From an uncultured Porphyromonadaceae bacterium (GTDB lineage: Bacteria; Bacteroidota; Bacteroidia; Bacteroidales; Muribaculaceae), in NCBI GenBank assembly GCA_947177035.1, contig CAMWSS010000015.1, forward strand, positions 1 to 54,936: 54,936 nt of DNA, read 5' to 3'. The notes beneath the pieces were generated by a model. The model was not told the origin of the DNA. It saw only the letters and a program-made list of their open reading frames with translations, and ran no database searches. How positions within the stretch are numbered: the stretch's first letter is position 1; every line of letters begins with the position of its first letter. Shown here piece by piece: positions 26,761 through 35,607 of the stretch. The translations under genes were made by a program, and so were the position numbers.

Positions 26761-27723
26761 ATGTATAAACTCCACCGGAACTGCGACATAACGCATCTGA
26801 CCACTTTCGGGCTTCCGGCGCGCTGCGCCGCCCTGCTTGAGTGGACCGACAACGGCGACCTGGCCGACGCCCTGCGGCTTGAACGCCTGCCCAGACCGTT
26901 TCTCATCATTGGCGGAGGCAGCAATCTGCTCTTCACCAGACCGTTTGAAGGGACAGTGTTCCATCGGCTCGGACAGCCGGAACTCGACGCCGTGTGTGAG
27001 TCATACTGTCGCGAAGGCGTGTGGGGTTTTGAAAATCTGTCAGGCATTCCCGGCTCGATTTTCGGTGCCGCCGTGCAGAATGCCGGAGCCTATGGCACGG
27101 AGATGAAAGACGTGGTCAGTGAAGTGAAAGTGACAGACCTTGAAAACGGCGACCGCTTCACCCTGTCAAACCGCGACATGCAGTTCGGCTACCGCCACTC
27201 CGCGCTGAAAAACCCTGAAACCGCCGGCCGTTATCTGATAACCGACATAACCTTCCGACCGGAAGCTTCAGGGCCGGCAATCACCCACAAGGCAGTGCGG
27301 CAGATAATCGAGTCCATCGGAGCAGAAAACGCGACTCCGATGGCGGTGAGAGAAAAAATCAAGGCTCTGCGCGACAGCAAGCTGCCGCAGCCGGCCCTGA
27401 CCGGCAGCGCGGGATCGTTTTTCCGCAATCCGGAAATAACAGCCTGTGAATTTGAGGCATTATCGCAAAAATTTCCCGATGCGCCTCACTTCGCGCAGGC
27501 CGACGGACGCATCAAAGTGCCGGCCGCATGGCTCATTGACCGCGCCGGCCTTAAAGGCGCTGCCGAAGGTGGCGCGCAAGTGTGGCCATTGCAGCCGCTT
27601 GTGATTGTCAACGCCACAGGCTCGGCAACGGCAGCCGACGTTCTGGCGCTCGAGCGACGCATCTGCAACGAAGTGACCCTGAAATTCAACATAAATCTGA
27701 TACCGGAAGTCCAACATATATGA
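26761..27723 (+). CDS. murB: UDP-N-acetylenolpyruvoylglucosamine reductase
   Basis: A 320-residue flavoenzyme that reduces the enolpyruvyl group to make UDP-MurNAc. The FAD-binding domain shows THLTTFGLPARC, LIIGGGSNLLF and LSGIPGSIFGAAVQNAGAYG. The catalytic Ser lies in GSAGSFFRNP, and PAAWLIDRAGLKG matches the C-terminal family pattern. The length and insertions fit type I MurB. The stop overlaps the start of murA as ATGA, so the two committed steps of peptidoglycan synthesis are coupled. Confidence 0.95.
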   Translation: MYKLHRNCDITHLTTFGLPARCAALLEWTDNGDLADALRLERLPRPFLIIGGGSNLLFTRPFEGTVFHRLGQPELDAVCESYCREGVWGFENLSGIPGSIFGAAVQNAGAYGTEMKDVVSEVKVTDLENGDRFTLSNRDMQFGYRHSALKNPETAGRYLITDITFRPEASGPAITHKAVRQIIESIGAENATPMAVREKIKALRDSKLPQPALTGSAGSFFRNPEITACEFEALSQKFPDAPHFAQADGRIKVPAAWLIDRAGLKGAAEGGAQVWPLQPLVIVNATGSATAADVLALERRICNEVTLKFNINLIPEVQHI

Positions 27724-29033
27724 GCAAATTCATCATCGAGGGAGGGCATACGCTCTCCGGTTCCATCACCCCGATGGGCGCCAAAAACGAAGCGCTGCAG
27801 GTGATCTGCGCCTGCCTGCTCACCACCGAAGACGTGGTGATTGAAAACGTGCCTGAAATTCTTGATGTCCACAATCTCATCGACCTTCTGTCGCGCATGG
27901 GGGTGAAAATCACCCATTGCGGCCATGGATGCTATAGTTTCCGCGCCGACGAACTTGACACCGACTTCATCAACTCGCGCGATTTCATCAGCCGCTGCGC
28001 GCGGCTGCGTGGCTCGGTGCTGCTGGTCGGACCGCTGCTGAGCCGCCTTGGGCGCGCCTACTTCCCCAAACCGGGCGGCGACAAGATCGGACGCCGAAAG
28101 GTCGACACCCACATTCTCGGCATGATGAAACTCGGCGCCAAACTGAGTTACTGCGAAAAGGGCGAAGCATTCCTGCTCACTGCCCCGCCCGAGGGCTTAA
28201 GCCCGGCCAGCATGCTGCTCGACGAAGCTTCAGTGACAGGCACCGGCAACATAATCATGGCCGCCGCCGCAGTGCCCGGCGTCACCACAATCTATAATGC
28301 CGCCTGCGAACCTTACGTGCAACAGCTCTGCCGGATGCTGCGCTCCATGGGAGTCAGCATCAGCGGACTCGGATCCAATCTGCTCAAAATCACCGGATCG
28401 GCAGCCATCGGAGGCACACGCCACCGCATTCTCCCCGACATGATCGAAGTGGGCAGCTTCATCGGCATGGCAGCCATGACGCGAAGCTCGATCACAATCA
28501 AAAACGTCAGTTACGAAAATCTCGGCATCATCCCCGACAGCTTCCGCCGCCTTGGCGTGATGATCGAACAGCGCGGCGACGACATCTTCGTGCCCGCCCA
28601 GGAAAGCTATGAGATCGACACTGCGCTCGACGGATCGATCATGACCATCGCCGACGCGCCCTGGCCCGGACTAACCCCCGACCTGCTCAGCGTGATGCTC
28701 GTCGTGGCCACGCAATGCCGCGGCAGCGTGCTCGTCCACCAGAAGATGTTTGAAAGCCGACTTTTCTTTGTCGACAACCTCATCGAAATGGGCGCTCAGG
28801 TGATCCTTTGTGACCCGCACCGAGCCGTGGTGATCGGCCATGACCACAAATTTGACCTGAGAGCCAACAACATGACCTCGCCCGACATCCGCGCCGGCAT
28901 AGCTCTGCTAATTGCCGCACTCTCGGCCAAAGGCACGAGCGTGATCGACAATATACAGCAGATCGACCGCGGATATGAAGACATTGAGCAGCGACTCACC
29001 GCCCTCGGCGCCAAAATAATACGTCAGGACTGA
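27720..29033 (+). CDS. murA: UDP-N-acetylglucosamine 1-carboxyvinyltransferase with Asp at the fosfomycin Cys position
   Basis: A 437-residue enzyme transferring enolpyruvate to UDP-GlcNAc, the first committed step of peptidoglycan synthesis. Family motifs include GAKNEALQ near the start with the catalytic Lys/Asn pair, and the active loop KPGGDKIGRRKVDTH. In E. coli MurA the corresponding loop is PGGCAIGARPVD, with Cys115 as the fosfomycin target. Here residue 121 (codon GAC at 28080-28082) is Asp, as in Mycobacterium and Chlamydia, which predicts intrinsic fosfomycin resistance. The gene starts in an ATGA overlap with murB and its stop shares one base with the next start (TGATG). Confidence 0.94.
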   Translation: MSKFIIEGGHTLSGSITPMGAKNEALQVICACLLTTEDVVIENVPEILDVHNLIDLLSRMGVKITHCGHGCYSFRADELDTDFINSRDFISRCARLRGSVLLVGPLLSRLGRAYFPKPGGDKIGRRKVDTHILGMMKLGAKLSYCEKGEAFLLTAPPEGLSPASMLLDEASVTGTGNIIMAAAAVPGVTTIYNAACEPYVQQLCRMLRSMGVSISGLGSNLLKITGSAAIGGTRHRILPDMIEVGSFIGMAAMTRSSITIKNVSYENLGIIPDSFRRLGVMIEQRGDDIFVPAQESYEIDTALDGSIMTIADAPWPGLTPDLLSVMLVVATQCRGSVLVHQKMFESRLFFVDNLIEMGAQVILCDPHRAVVIGHDHKFDLRANNMTSPDIRAGIALLIAALSAKGTSVIDNIQQIDRGYEDIEQRLTALGAKIIRQD

Positions 29034-29929
29034 TGGCCGGCAACAATCTGCTCACGCGCTATATATGGATCGTTGACACTCTGCGCCGCGTCGGACGCAT
29101 CAGCCGCAAGGAGCTGAGCGCACGATGGCAGTCGTCGGCCGTCAGCGACGGACGCCCGCTTGCCCGACGCACTTTCTATAATTATCGGGAAGCCATCTAC
29201 CGCCTGTTCGGCATAGAGATCCGTCTGGACCACTCCACCAACGAATATTATGTGGAGCAGGACGACCAGCAGACCGAGAGCATGACCAACTGGCTGCTGA
29301 ACTCGGCGGCGATGAACGGAGTGCTCAGCGACTCACGCGACATCGCCGACCGCATATTTCTGGAAGAAGTCCCGTCGGCCCGCGAACATCTGGGCACGTT
29401 TATCGACGCCATCAAATCGTCACAACGGGTGGAGTTCACCTACAATCCTTTCTCACGCACACGCCCCACTCACGGAGTGGTCTTCGAGCCGTTTCTGCTC
29501 AAACTGTTCCGCCAGCGCTGGTATGTCGCCGGCCGACAGGTCAGCGAAAACCGCATAAAGACCTATGCCCTCGACCGCATCAGCGACGTGACGATTCTTT
29601 CCGAACGGTTTGAACTGCCTCCTGACTTCGAGCCTGAGCAGTTTTTCAGCCACAGCTTCGGCATTATAGTTGACCAGAGCAAACCGCGACGGGTAGCCAT
29701 ACGGGCAGACATCCGTCAGGCAAAGTATCTTCGGGCACTGCCGCTGCATCACTCCCAGCAGGAGATGATCCATGACGATTTTTCGATTTTCTACTATGAC
29801 ATACAGCTCACGCCCGATTTCATGAACGAGCTACTGTCGATGGGGCCGCACATATCGGTGATCTCTCCGCCGGAACTGCGGGCAATGATCAAGACCGCCC
29901 TGAGCGACACCCTGGCGCTATACGACTGA
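29033..29929 (+). CDS. WYL-domain transcriptional regulator
   Basis: A 298-residue protein. The N-terminus (about 1-75) is a helix-turn-helix region (RISRKELSARW and ARRTFYNYREAIYRLF). A WYL domain covers about residues 115-200, with the signature region LLKLFRQRWYVAGRQV and VEFTYNPFSRTRP. A C-terminal extension (WCX-like) follows. WYL regulators bind ligands or nucleic acid fragments and control varied genes, including DNA repair and defence genes; no target can be named here. It is coupled to murA by a TGATG overlap and converges on rfbB with five bases between. Confidence 0.87.
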   Translation: MAGNNLLTRYIWIVDTLRRVGRISRKELSARWQSSAVSDGRPLARRTFYNYREAIYRLFGIEIRLDHSTNEYYVEQDDQQTESMTNWLLNSAAMNGVLSDSRDIADRIFLEEVPSAREHLGTFIDAIKSSQRVEFTYNPFSRTRPTHGVVFEPFLLKLFRQRWYVAGRQVSENRIKTYALDRISDVTILSERFELPPDFEPEQFFSHSFGIIVDQSKPRRVAIRADIRQAKYLRALPLHHSQQEMIHDDFSIFYYDIQLTPDFMNELLSMGPHISVISPPELRAMIKTALSDTLALYD

Positions 29930-29934
29930 CCCTC

Positions 29935-31008
29935 CTAACAGTCGGAACCGTAATGGCGGCGGTAATATTCGCGATAGTCGCCTGAAGTGATGCGGTCAAG
30001 CCACTGCTGATTGTCGAGATACCATCGGACCGTCTGTTCCAGTCCTTCCTCAAACCCGACAGCAGGCTTCCAGCCGAGATCATGCTGAAGTTTCGACGAA
30101 TCAATCGCATATCGCATGTCGTGGCCGGCACGGTCGGCCACATAAGTGATCAGCGGCAGCGAATGGCCCTCGGGGTTGCCGAGCAGACGGTCGGTCACCG
30201 CAATCAGCGAACGCACAATGTCAATATTGCGGCGCTCGCAGTCTCCGCCTATGCAATAAGTGCTGCCCGGATCAGCCTGATGAAAAATCAGATCCAGAGC
30301 GCGGACGTGATCACCGACATAGAGCCAGTCGCGCACATTTAGCCCCTCGCCATACACCGGGAGCGGCTTTCCATGACGTATATTGTTGATCACAAGCGGA
30401 ATCAGCTTCTCCGGGAACTGATACGGCCCATAGTTGTTAGAGCAGTTGGATATGACGGTCGGAAGGCCGTAAGTGTCGAAAAACGACCTCACAAAATGAT
30501 CGGCCGACGCCTTTGACGCCGAATAAGGCGAATGAGGCGCATAGGGCGTCGATTCGCTGAATTTCAGGTCGGGTCGATCGGCCGGCAACGCACCGAACAC
30601 CTCGTCTGTGCTGACATTCAGAAAGCGTTTGCCGTCGAATGCGCCATTCCACACCCGCCGTGCGGCCTGAAGCAACGACATGACGCCCTCCACGTTGGTG
30701 CGCACGAAGGCGAGCGGATCGGAAATCGAACGGTCAACGTGGCTCTCGGCCGCCAGATGGATGATGCCGTCGACGGCATGACTGCGCATGATGCGCTCCA
30801 TCGCGCCGAAATCACACACGTCGGCATGTTCAAACACATAGTTCGGAGCCGATTCAACGTCGCGGAGATTCTCAAGATTGCCGGCATAGGTCAGAGCGTC
30901 CACACACACAATCTTGTACTCAGGATATTTATTGACCATCAGGCGCACCAGATGGCTGCCAATGAAACCGGCTCCGCCGGTAATCATGATGTTTCGTCGT
31001 GCTGTCAT
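29935..31008 (-). CDS. rfbB: dTDP-glucose 4,6-dehydratase
   Basis: A 357-residue short-chain dehydrogenase that converts dTDP-glucose to the 4-keto-6-deoxy sugar on the way to dTDP-rhamnose and related sugars. The ATG at 31008 is chosen because it follows the promoter; a more upstream ATG at 31026 would lie before it. NAD binding is by TGGAGFIGSHLV. The active site has STDEVFGALP and YSASKASADHFVR (Tyr and Lys). NYGPYQFPEKLIPL and GRTA-type substrate residues follow. No other rfb gene is visible in the window. The -7 element ends 5 bases before the ATG. Confidence 0.93.
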   Translation of the reverse strand: MTARRNIMITGGAGFIGSHLVRLMVNKYPEYKIVCVDALTYAGNLENLRDVESAPNYVFEHADVCDFGAMERIMRSHAVDGIIHLAAESHVDRSISDPLAFVRTNVEGVMSLLQAARRVWNGAFDGKRFLNVSTDEVFGALPADRPDLKFSESTPYAPHSPYSASKASADHFVRSFFDTYGLPTVISNCSNNYGPYQFPEKLIPLVINNIRHGKPLPVYGEGLNVRDWLYVGDHVRALDLIFHQADPGSTYCIGGDCERRNIDIVRSLIAVTDRLLGNPEGHSLPLITYVADRAGHDMRYAIDSSKLQHDLGWKPAVGFEEGLEQTVRWYLDNQQWLDRITSGDYREYYRRHYGSDC

Positions 31009-31013
31009 ATCTG

Positions 31014-31045
31014 CAAAGATATACAATAAGCATCAATCCGGCAAA
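31014..31045 (-). promoter_or_regulatory. Promoter of rfbB
   Basis: On the minus strand TTTG (31045-31042), a 20-bp spacer and TATCTTTG (31021-31014), an exact consensus match. Only 5 bases separate the -7 element from the start codon, so the mRNA is probably leaderless or nearly so. Confidence 0.7.
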
Positions 31046-31086
31046 TAAAAATTATCGCCTCTGCGGCGGCATCAGGCCTCTGTCGG

Positions 31087-31923
31087 TCACGGCACCGTGA
31101 CATAGACCGACGAAACGCCCCGGGCGCTCCACACTCCATAACCGCCGTCAATGAGTGTGGGAACAGGGCTGTCGCCCATAAGCATGCCGCCGCCGAAAGA
31201 GATTGCGCTGTCATAGGCCCGCCAGAAGTCATAGACAGGGCCGGTGACGCGACACAGCATGATCTGCAACTGATCACCGGCGACAAACTGAGGTACATAC
31301 GGCCCGTCAAGCAGTCCTGACTTGGGCATGTACAGCGGCAACGTAACCGTCGCGCCAGGCTCATCGGCCCTGAAGGTCCCCATCATGGTTGGCAGCGGCC
31401 GCTTGCCTGCTTCACGGATAAAAATCTGATAATAGGCCGGGCAGTCATCCGGAGCAACAAACGTCAGAGATGCCGAACGCAAAGTGTCGTTTCCCTCGAT
31501 CGGGCTGAAATCGACGCTGCCGATCTCTGTCGGCACGGGCATGACGCACGTGGCTTCGGCATGCAGATCGCCATAATCGGCGGTGAGGCGATATGTCCGT
31601 CCGGGCACTCCCTTCATCTCAAAGCTGTAATATCGATATGGCGGAAAATATTCGTCGGACGGACCGCCGGTCAGCACTTCCGTGCATTCGCCGTCAGAGA
31701 CAGTCACCCGTCCCCACCGGATCACCTGCTGCGACAGCTTGCCGCCGGAACCCGACGGCGAGACCGAAGCGGTGAACGTCACCACCGGATAACCGTCAGA
31801 GTCAATCCAACCCTCTATGACCGGACGCGACATCTCCGCATCAGGCTCCGGGCCACACGCGGTCAGCTGCACGGCAAGCAGCGCCGCCACAAACAGAGTT
31901 TGCACTAAATCAGGCGTTTTCAT
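31087..31923 (-). CDS. DUF4249 family lipoprotein
   Basis: A 278-residue predicted lipoprotein with lipobox LTAC at Cys23. The mature region is beta-rich, with repeated segments such as GRTYRLTADYGDLHAEATCV in the style of DUF4249. Members normally lie directly downstream of a TonB-dependent receptor, as here: its start codon shares one base with the receptor stop (TGATG on the minus strand). By analogy it may be an outer-membrane partner of that receptor. The ligand is unknown. Confidence 0.82.
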   Translation of the reverse strand: MKTPDLVQTLFVAALLAVQLTACGPEPDAEMSRPVIEGWIDSDGYPVVTFTASVSPSGSGGKLSQQVIRWGRVTVSDGECTEVLTGGPSDEYFPPYRYYSFEMKGVPGRTYRLTADYGDLHAEATCVMPVPTEIGSVDFSPIEGNDTLRSASLTFVAPDDCPAYYQIFIREAGKRPLPTMMGTFRADEPGATVTLPLYMPKSGLLDGPYVPQFVAGDQLQIMLCRVTGPVYDFWRAYDSAISFGGGMLMGDSPVPTLIDGGYGVWSARGVSSVYVTVP

Positions 31924-33926
31924 CAGAATTTCAGAGTATATGACAATGACGGCAGAAAGCGATACATGGAATAGATGCGCCGCAGCCTGTATGCCCCATT
32001 GTCAGTGTTGATCACAAAAGTCTGCATCTCCACGTTGCGGTGTCCGTAAGCGTTGATCAGCGAACAGTTGAAAATATGGCGGAATCGTCCGCGACTCAGA
32101 ATATACGACGCCGAAAGGTCAAGCCGGTGATAAGCCGGCATGGTGGCGGAATTGCGTGGGCCGTAATCACAGATCAGATTGTCGGCGATCAAATAGATGG
32201 AACGCGTCGGAGTGTAACGTCGGCCAGTGTTAAAGGCGAAGTTGCCACCGACACTCCAGTTGCGGTCTATGTTCCATTCGGCGTTGACTTTAACCGACCA
32301 CCCCGGATCAGTGCGCGCCGGCAACGCATCCCGACAATCAGGAAAATGCCTCAGCGTGCCTCCATAACCGACCGATGCCAGGCCGGAAAACGACGCAGCC
32401 GAAAAGCGCAGGGCCATATCGGCTCCCCAGTTGTGGCCCGAAGCCTGCAAAATGTGACTGCCGACATCATAATCCTGATCGACAAGATCCAGCAGAATGC
32501 CGTCATATTCAGCCTGGCGTCTCATCCGCCTCCAATAGGCCGACGCACTGAAAGTCAGTCCCGCCATGACTTCTCTGGCATACTCGACAGTAAATCCCGC
32601 CGCGCTCTGGGCCGGAGTTTTCCGCGTCGCGCAGATCCAGAAGTCAGACGCCAGCCCGACCTCCGAAAATCCGGCCTGATGCAGATACTGATGATACACT
32701 CCGGCATGAAGCGATATGGTCTGCCCCCCGCGCCGATGGGTCAGAGTGACGCGCGGATCGGGAGCAACGGTCCGGTATCGGCCGTTCATGTAATATCCGG
32801 CCGAAAGTCCTGCCGTCAGAGTGAAAGCACCAGTCAGCGGAATGTCATAGTCACAATATATCCTTGTTTCAAACGGACGGAAGCGCGCCGCATGGCGGCC
32901 TCCCGGGCCAGAGTTCAGGTCGCCATAGCCCGACATGTCCACCTCCGGCTCAGACGCTTCATAAAATTGCAGTTCATATCCGCAGTGAACGCGGCCAAAG
33001 TCTATTTCGCCCGACAATCCGACAGCGCCGATCGCCGCGGGCAGCGCCACCGACAGTTGCGGCATATCGGCGCTCAGCCGGTTGGTGAATCCGGTATAAA
33101 ACGCCCGGTGCTTCATGGCTGCCGTCCGGCCTCGCCGTGACCATTCGGCCGAAAAAACGAGATTACGCCAGTGCATGACCATGTCCATTGCATAGTGGCG
33201 GTCATCGTATCCAAGCCTGTCGCCGCTCACGAATCCATTGACCGACAACGCATTGATCGAATCCACACGATAACCGAGAGTGACATTGAAGTCTGAGAAC
33301 CTGTATCTTATGTTCGATTCATTGCCCTCCAGCAGCGGACCATAAAGTTCGTCGATATATGACACGCGCCCCGACACCACAGCCGACACACGGTCAAATG
33401 CCTTGGCGCGCAGCGTCAGCCCGGAGCCGAGAATGCCGACGTTGACAGTGGCGGCAAGATCATCGACCCGTTCATATGGCCTGAAATCGAGTCTGGCGCC
33501 AAGTCTGGATGGCATGGACGATGAATGGATGCCACGCTCGAAGTCGGCGGCAGCGAAATGAGCGGAGTTGAACACCGAGAAGATCCCGCCGAAGCGATAA
33601 GGGAAAAACACGGGGACATTGGCCAGACGATAGACCGTCTGCGACGGTTCCGCACCGTCAACAGCCAGTCCGGAGCCGAAATCGCCCATCGAGCCTATGC
33701 CTGGCTCCTGCTTCAGCCGCTCCACGACATCGGCTTCGCCGAAACGACGCATCTGGCGCTGAAGCCCTGACGTGCTGACGCGCAGACGTCCCGGACCGAC
33801 GGCGCGGACCGACGCGCCGGCATCTCCGACGGCCTCGACCCCGCGCAACTCTATGGCCATCGAGTCAGGGCTGACGGCCGACAGGGTGCCGGCCAACATA
33901 ATCGGCAATACTATACTGCTAAGCAT
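31923..33926 (-). CDS. TonB-dependent receptor-like outer membrane protein
   Basis: A 667-residue protein with signal peptide, plug and beta-barrel. The plug region has DVVERLKQEPGIGSMGDFGS and VFFPYRFGGIFSVFN. Amphipathic barrel strands run to a C-terminal aromatic (SYTLKF). It lacks the N-terminal carboxypeptidase-like repeat seen in SusC proteins and is paired with DUF4249. The annotated signal (MLSSIVLPIMLAGTLSA) has no positive charge. The frame stays open for 22 codons upstream but contains no ATG, GTG or TTG, so the start is left at 33926. Substrate unknown. Confidence 0.82.
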   Translation of the reverse strand: MLSSIVLPIMLAGTLSAVSPDSMAIELRGVEAVGDAGASVRAVGPGRLRVSTSGLQRQMRRFGEADVVERLKQEPGIGSMGDFGSGLAVDGAEPSQTVYRLANVPVFFPYRFGGIFSVFNSAHFAAADFERGIHSSSMPSRLGARLDFRPYERVDDLAATVNVGILGSGLTLRAKAFDRVSAVVSGRVSYIDELYGPLLEGNESNIRYRFSDFNVTLGYRVDSINALSVNGFVSGDRLGYDDRHYAMDMVMHWRNLVFSAEWSRRGRTAAMKHRAFYTGFTNRLSADMPQLSVALPAAIGAVGLSGEIDFGRVHCGYELQFYEASEPEVDMSGYGDLNSGPGGRHAARFRPFETRIYCDYDIPLTGAFTLTAGLSAGYYMNGRYRTVAPDPRVTLTHRRGGQTISLHAGVYHQYLHQAGFSEVGLASDFWICATRKTPAQSAAGFTVEYAREVMAGLTFSASAYWRRMRRQAEYDGILLDLVDQDYDVGSHILQASGHNWGADMALRFSAASFSGLASVGYGGTLRHFPDCRDALPARTDPGWSVKVNAEWNIDRNWSVGGNFAFNTGRRYTPTRSIYLIADNLICDYGPRNSATMPAYHRLDLSASYILSRGRFRHIFNCSLINAYGHRNVEMQTFVINTDNGAYRLRRIYSMYRFLPSLSYTLKF

Positions 33927-33992
33927 CAGAAGAAAATCAGGCCGCCACGCAGAGCGCGAAGCGGCCCGAAATTTTGTCTGAAAGTCGACGCA

Positions 33993-35372
33993 TCAACGAC
34001 GGCCAACGCTCTCCCAGACTTTTTTATAGTTATTGACAATGTCGCCAAACAGCGTTTCCACGCCCGAGAATCCAGAGCCGAAATACTGCTCAAAGGAATA
34101 ACTTGTCTTGTCGGCGGCAAAATAGATCATCGGCTCGATCTCATACTCCCAGTAATAGTCCCATTCATCATATTTATGCTTGAAGGTGAGAGTGGCCTGC
34201 ACGGCTTTGCCATTGTTATAGCGCACTTCGGCCTTGAGATTGCGGTTGAGGGCATTGACAGCCTTCTTCACGTCGGCCTCGGCCTGTGCAGGAGTGTCGT
34301 ATTCATCGTCATCCCAGTAACCGTTCATAGCGCTGATAACGTCGCGGTCAAAACTGATGGAGCCGTCAATCTGAACCTTTCCGAGCGCCGAAGCCTTGAC
34401 TTCGCCGTTGTGAAGCACTTTGAGAATATCGTCGGAGCTGTCGCCGAGTCCCGACAGATAATCGTAATCACACAGGTGGCTGCCGTTGACTGTCATCTTG
34501 GCCGTTGTGGTCAGAGAGTTGCTGATGTAAAGTCCGGCATCGGCAGTCACTTTCGAGTCTGAGCCTTTGATCTTGACAACGCCACGGAGATTGGCAGCCG
34601 TCATGTCGGCGTCGACCGACAAGGAATGTCTGTCAAGGTCAATGGTCGAAACCAACTTGGCGTCCGACATCACTTTGCCGCCAGAGGTGAGGGTCACGGT
34701 CAGTTCCTTGGGCAGACGGATGTTGTAGTTATCCTCATACTGCAACTCTTCCCATCGGCCCGTTGCCGGATTGTATTCCTCATCGGCATAAACGATTGTG
34801 AACGAAACGTCGGAAACGTTGCGCAAGGCGGTGGCTCTCAGCTCACAGTCCCCACCCGCTTCATTGCGGAATTTAAAGACAATGTCGTCAGAGTCTTTCA
34901 CCTTGACCCACTTGCTGTTGCCCGGTTCATAAATGCCGGCAAACTGTTCGAAATCGATCGAGCATGACCAGCTGAACACCGACGAAGCGGCACGCGACGC
35001 ATCGCCATAGGCCATGCCACGGAGCATTCCGCGCACCAGGCGGTAGGTGTCGGCATCGTCATAGCCTTCGATTTCAAATTCATCGGGAGCCTCCAGATAA
35101 CCATACTCACGGTCAAAGTAATTGCAGAGCGAAATGAGATCGCGCTGATCGGCGGCACGGAAAAGATTAAGATATTCTTCGGCGGTCTGCTCAAGAAAAC
35201 GCTTGCTCTGGACCGGATCAAGAACCTCGTTCCCGCCGGGTTGGTCGGGATCGTCAGGTTTTACCACGGGTTTCTCTTCATTCTGTGCAGGTTCTTCATC
35301 ATTGCAGGCCACAACCGACAACGACAGGGCCATGGCGGCGGCAAACGCCGGCAGATACTTTTTTAACAACAT
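33993..35372 (-). CDS. Lipoprotein of unknown function
   Basis: A 459-residue protein I do not recognise. The signal peptide ends in lipobox VVAC at Cys23. A Glu/Pro/Asp-rich linker (about 24-50) follows, typical of surface-exposed Bacteroidetes lipoproteins. The rest is a mixed helical and beta domain with repeated SLDVD-like strands and a C-terminal amphipathic helix. The promoter is a perfect consensus match and the leader contains an 11-bp tandem repeat. It lies upstream of the TonB-dependent receptor with a 66-base gap, so joint expression is possible. Confidence 0.75.
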   Translation of the reverse strand: MLLKKYLPAFAAAMALSLSVVACNDEEPAQNEEKPVVKPDDPDQPGGNEVLDPVQSKRFLEQTAEEYLNLFRAADQRDLISLCNYFDREYGYLEAPDEFEIEGYDDADTYRLVRGMLRGMAYGDASRAASSVFSWSCSIDFEQFAGIYEPGNSKWVKVKDSDDIVFKFRNEAGGDCELRATALRNVSDVSFTIVYADEEYNPATGRWEELQYEDNYNIRLPKELTVTLTSGGKVMSDAKLVSTIDLDRHSLSVDADMTAANLRGVVKIKGSDSKVTADAGLYISNSLTTTAKMTVNGSHLCDYDYLSGLGDSSDDILKVLHNGEVKASALGKVQIDGSISFDRDVISAMNGYWDDDEYDTPAQAEADVKKAVNALNRNLKAEVRYNNGKAVQATLTFKHKYDEWDYYWEYEIEPMIYFAADKTSYSFEQYFGSGFSGVETLFGDIVNNYKKVWESVGRR

Positions 35373-35380
35373 ATGATTAA

Positions 35381-35430
35381 GTGTGATAAATGTGTGATAA
35401 ATGTGTGATAAATGTGTGATAAATGTGTGA
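35381..35430. repeat. 11-bp tandem repeat, about 4.5 copies
   Basis: GTGTGATAAAT repeats without mismatch at 35381-35391, 35392-35402, 35403-35413 and 35414-35424, followed by GTGTGA. The array starts 8 bases upstream of the ATG of the lipoprotein gene on the minus strand and lies between its -7 element and start codon, i.e. in the transcribed leader. Confidence 0.97.
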
Positions 35431-35451
35431 TTGCGTGAATGTTTTCAGCCA

Positions 35452-35483
35452 CAAAATTATGTAAAAAACACGATTCTTGCAAA
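35452..35483 (-). promoter_or_regulatory. Promoter of the unknown lipoprotein gene
   Basis: On the minus strand TTTG (35483-35480), a 20-bp spacer and TAATTTTG (35459-35452). The transcript would have a leader of roughly 75 bases containing the tandem repeat. Confidence 0.65.
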
Positions 35484-35568
35484 TCAATCAGCACTTTGCT
35501 GATTATCAGCGTAATAGTGCTTATATCCATCTTTTTTCACTCTATACCGGGCTAAAAGCGGCCCGGAA

Positions 35569-35602
35569 TTTGTTATGATTTATATAATTTTGACTAACTT
35601 TG
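35569..35602 (+). promoter_or_regulatory. Promoter of phoH
   Basis: TTTG (35569-35572), a 22-bp spacer and TAACTTTG (35595-35602). The ATG at 35608 follows after 5 bases, again implying a very short or absent leader. Confidence 0.6.
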
Positions 35603-35607
35603 TAGCT

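Noticed and set aside
35381-35430. Short tandem repeat considered as a CRISPR array
   Set aside because: The copies are contiguous 11-bp units without spacers and no cas genes are near.
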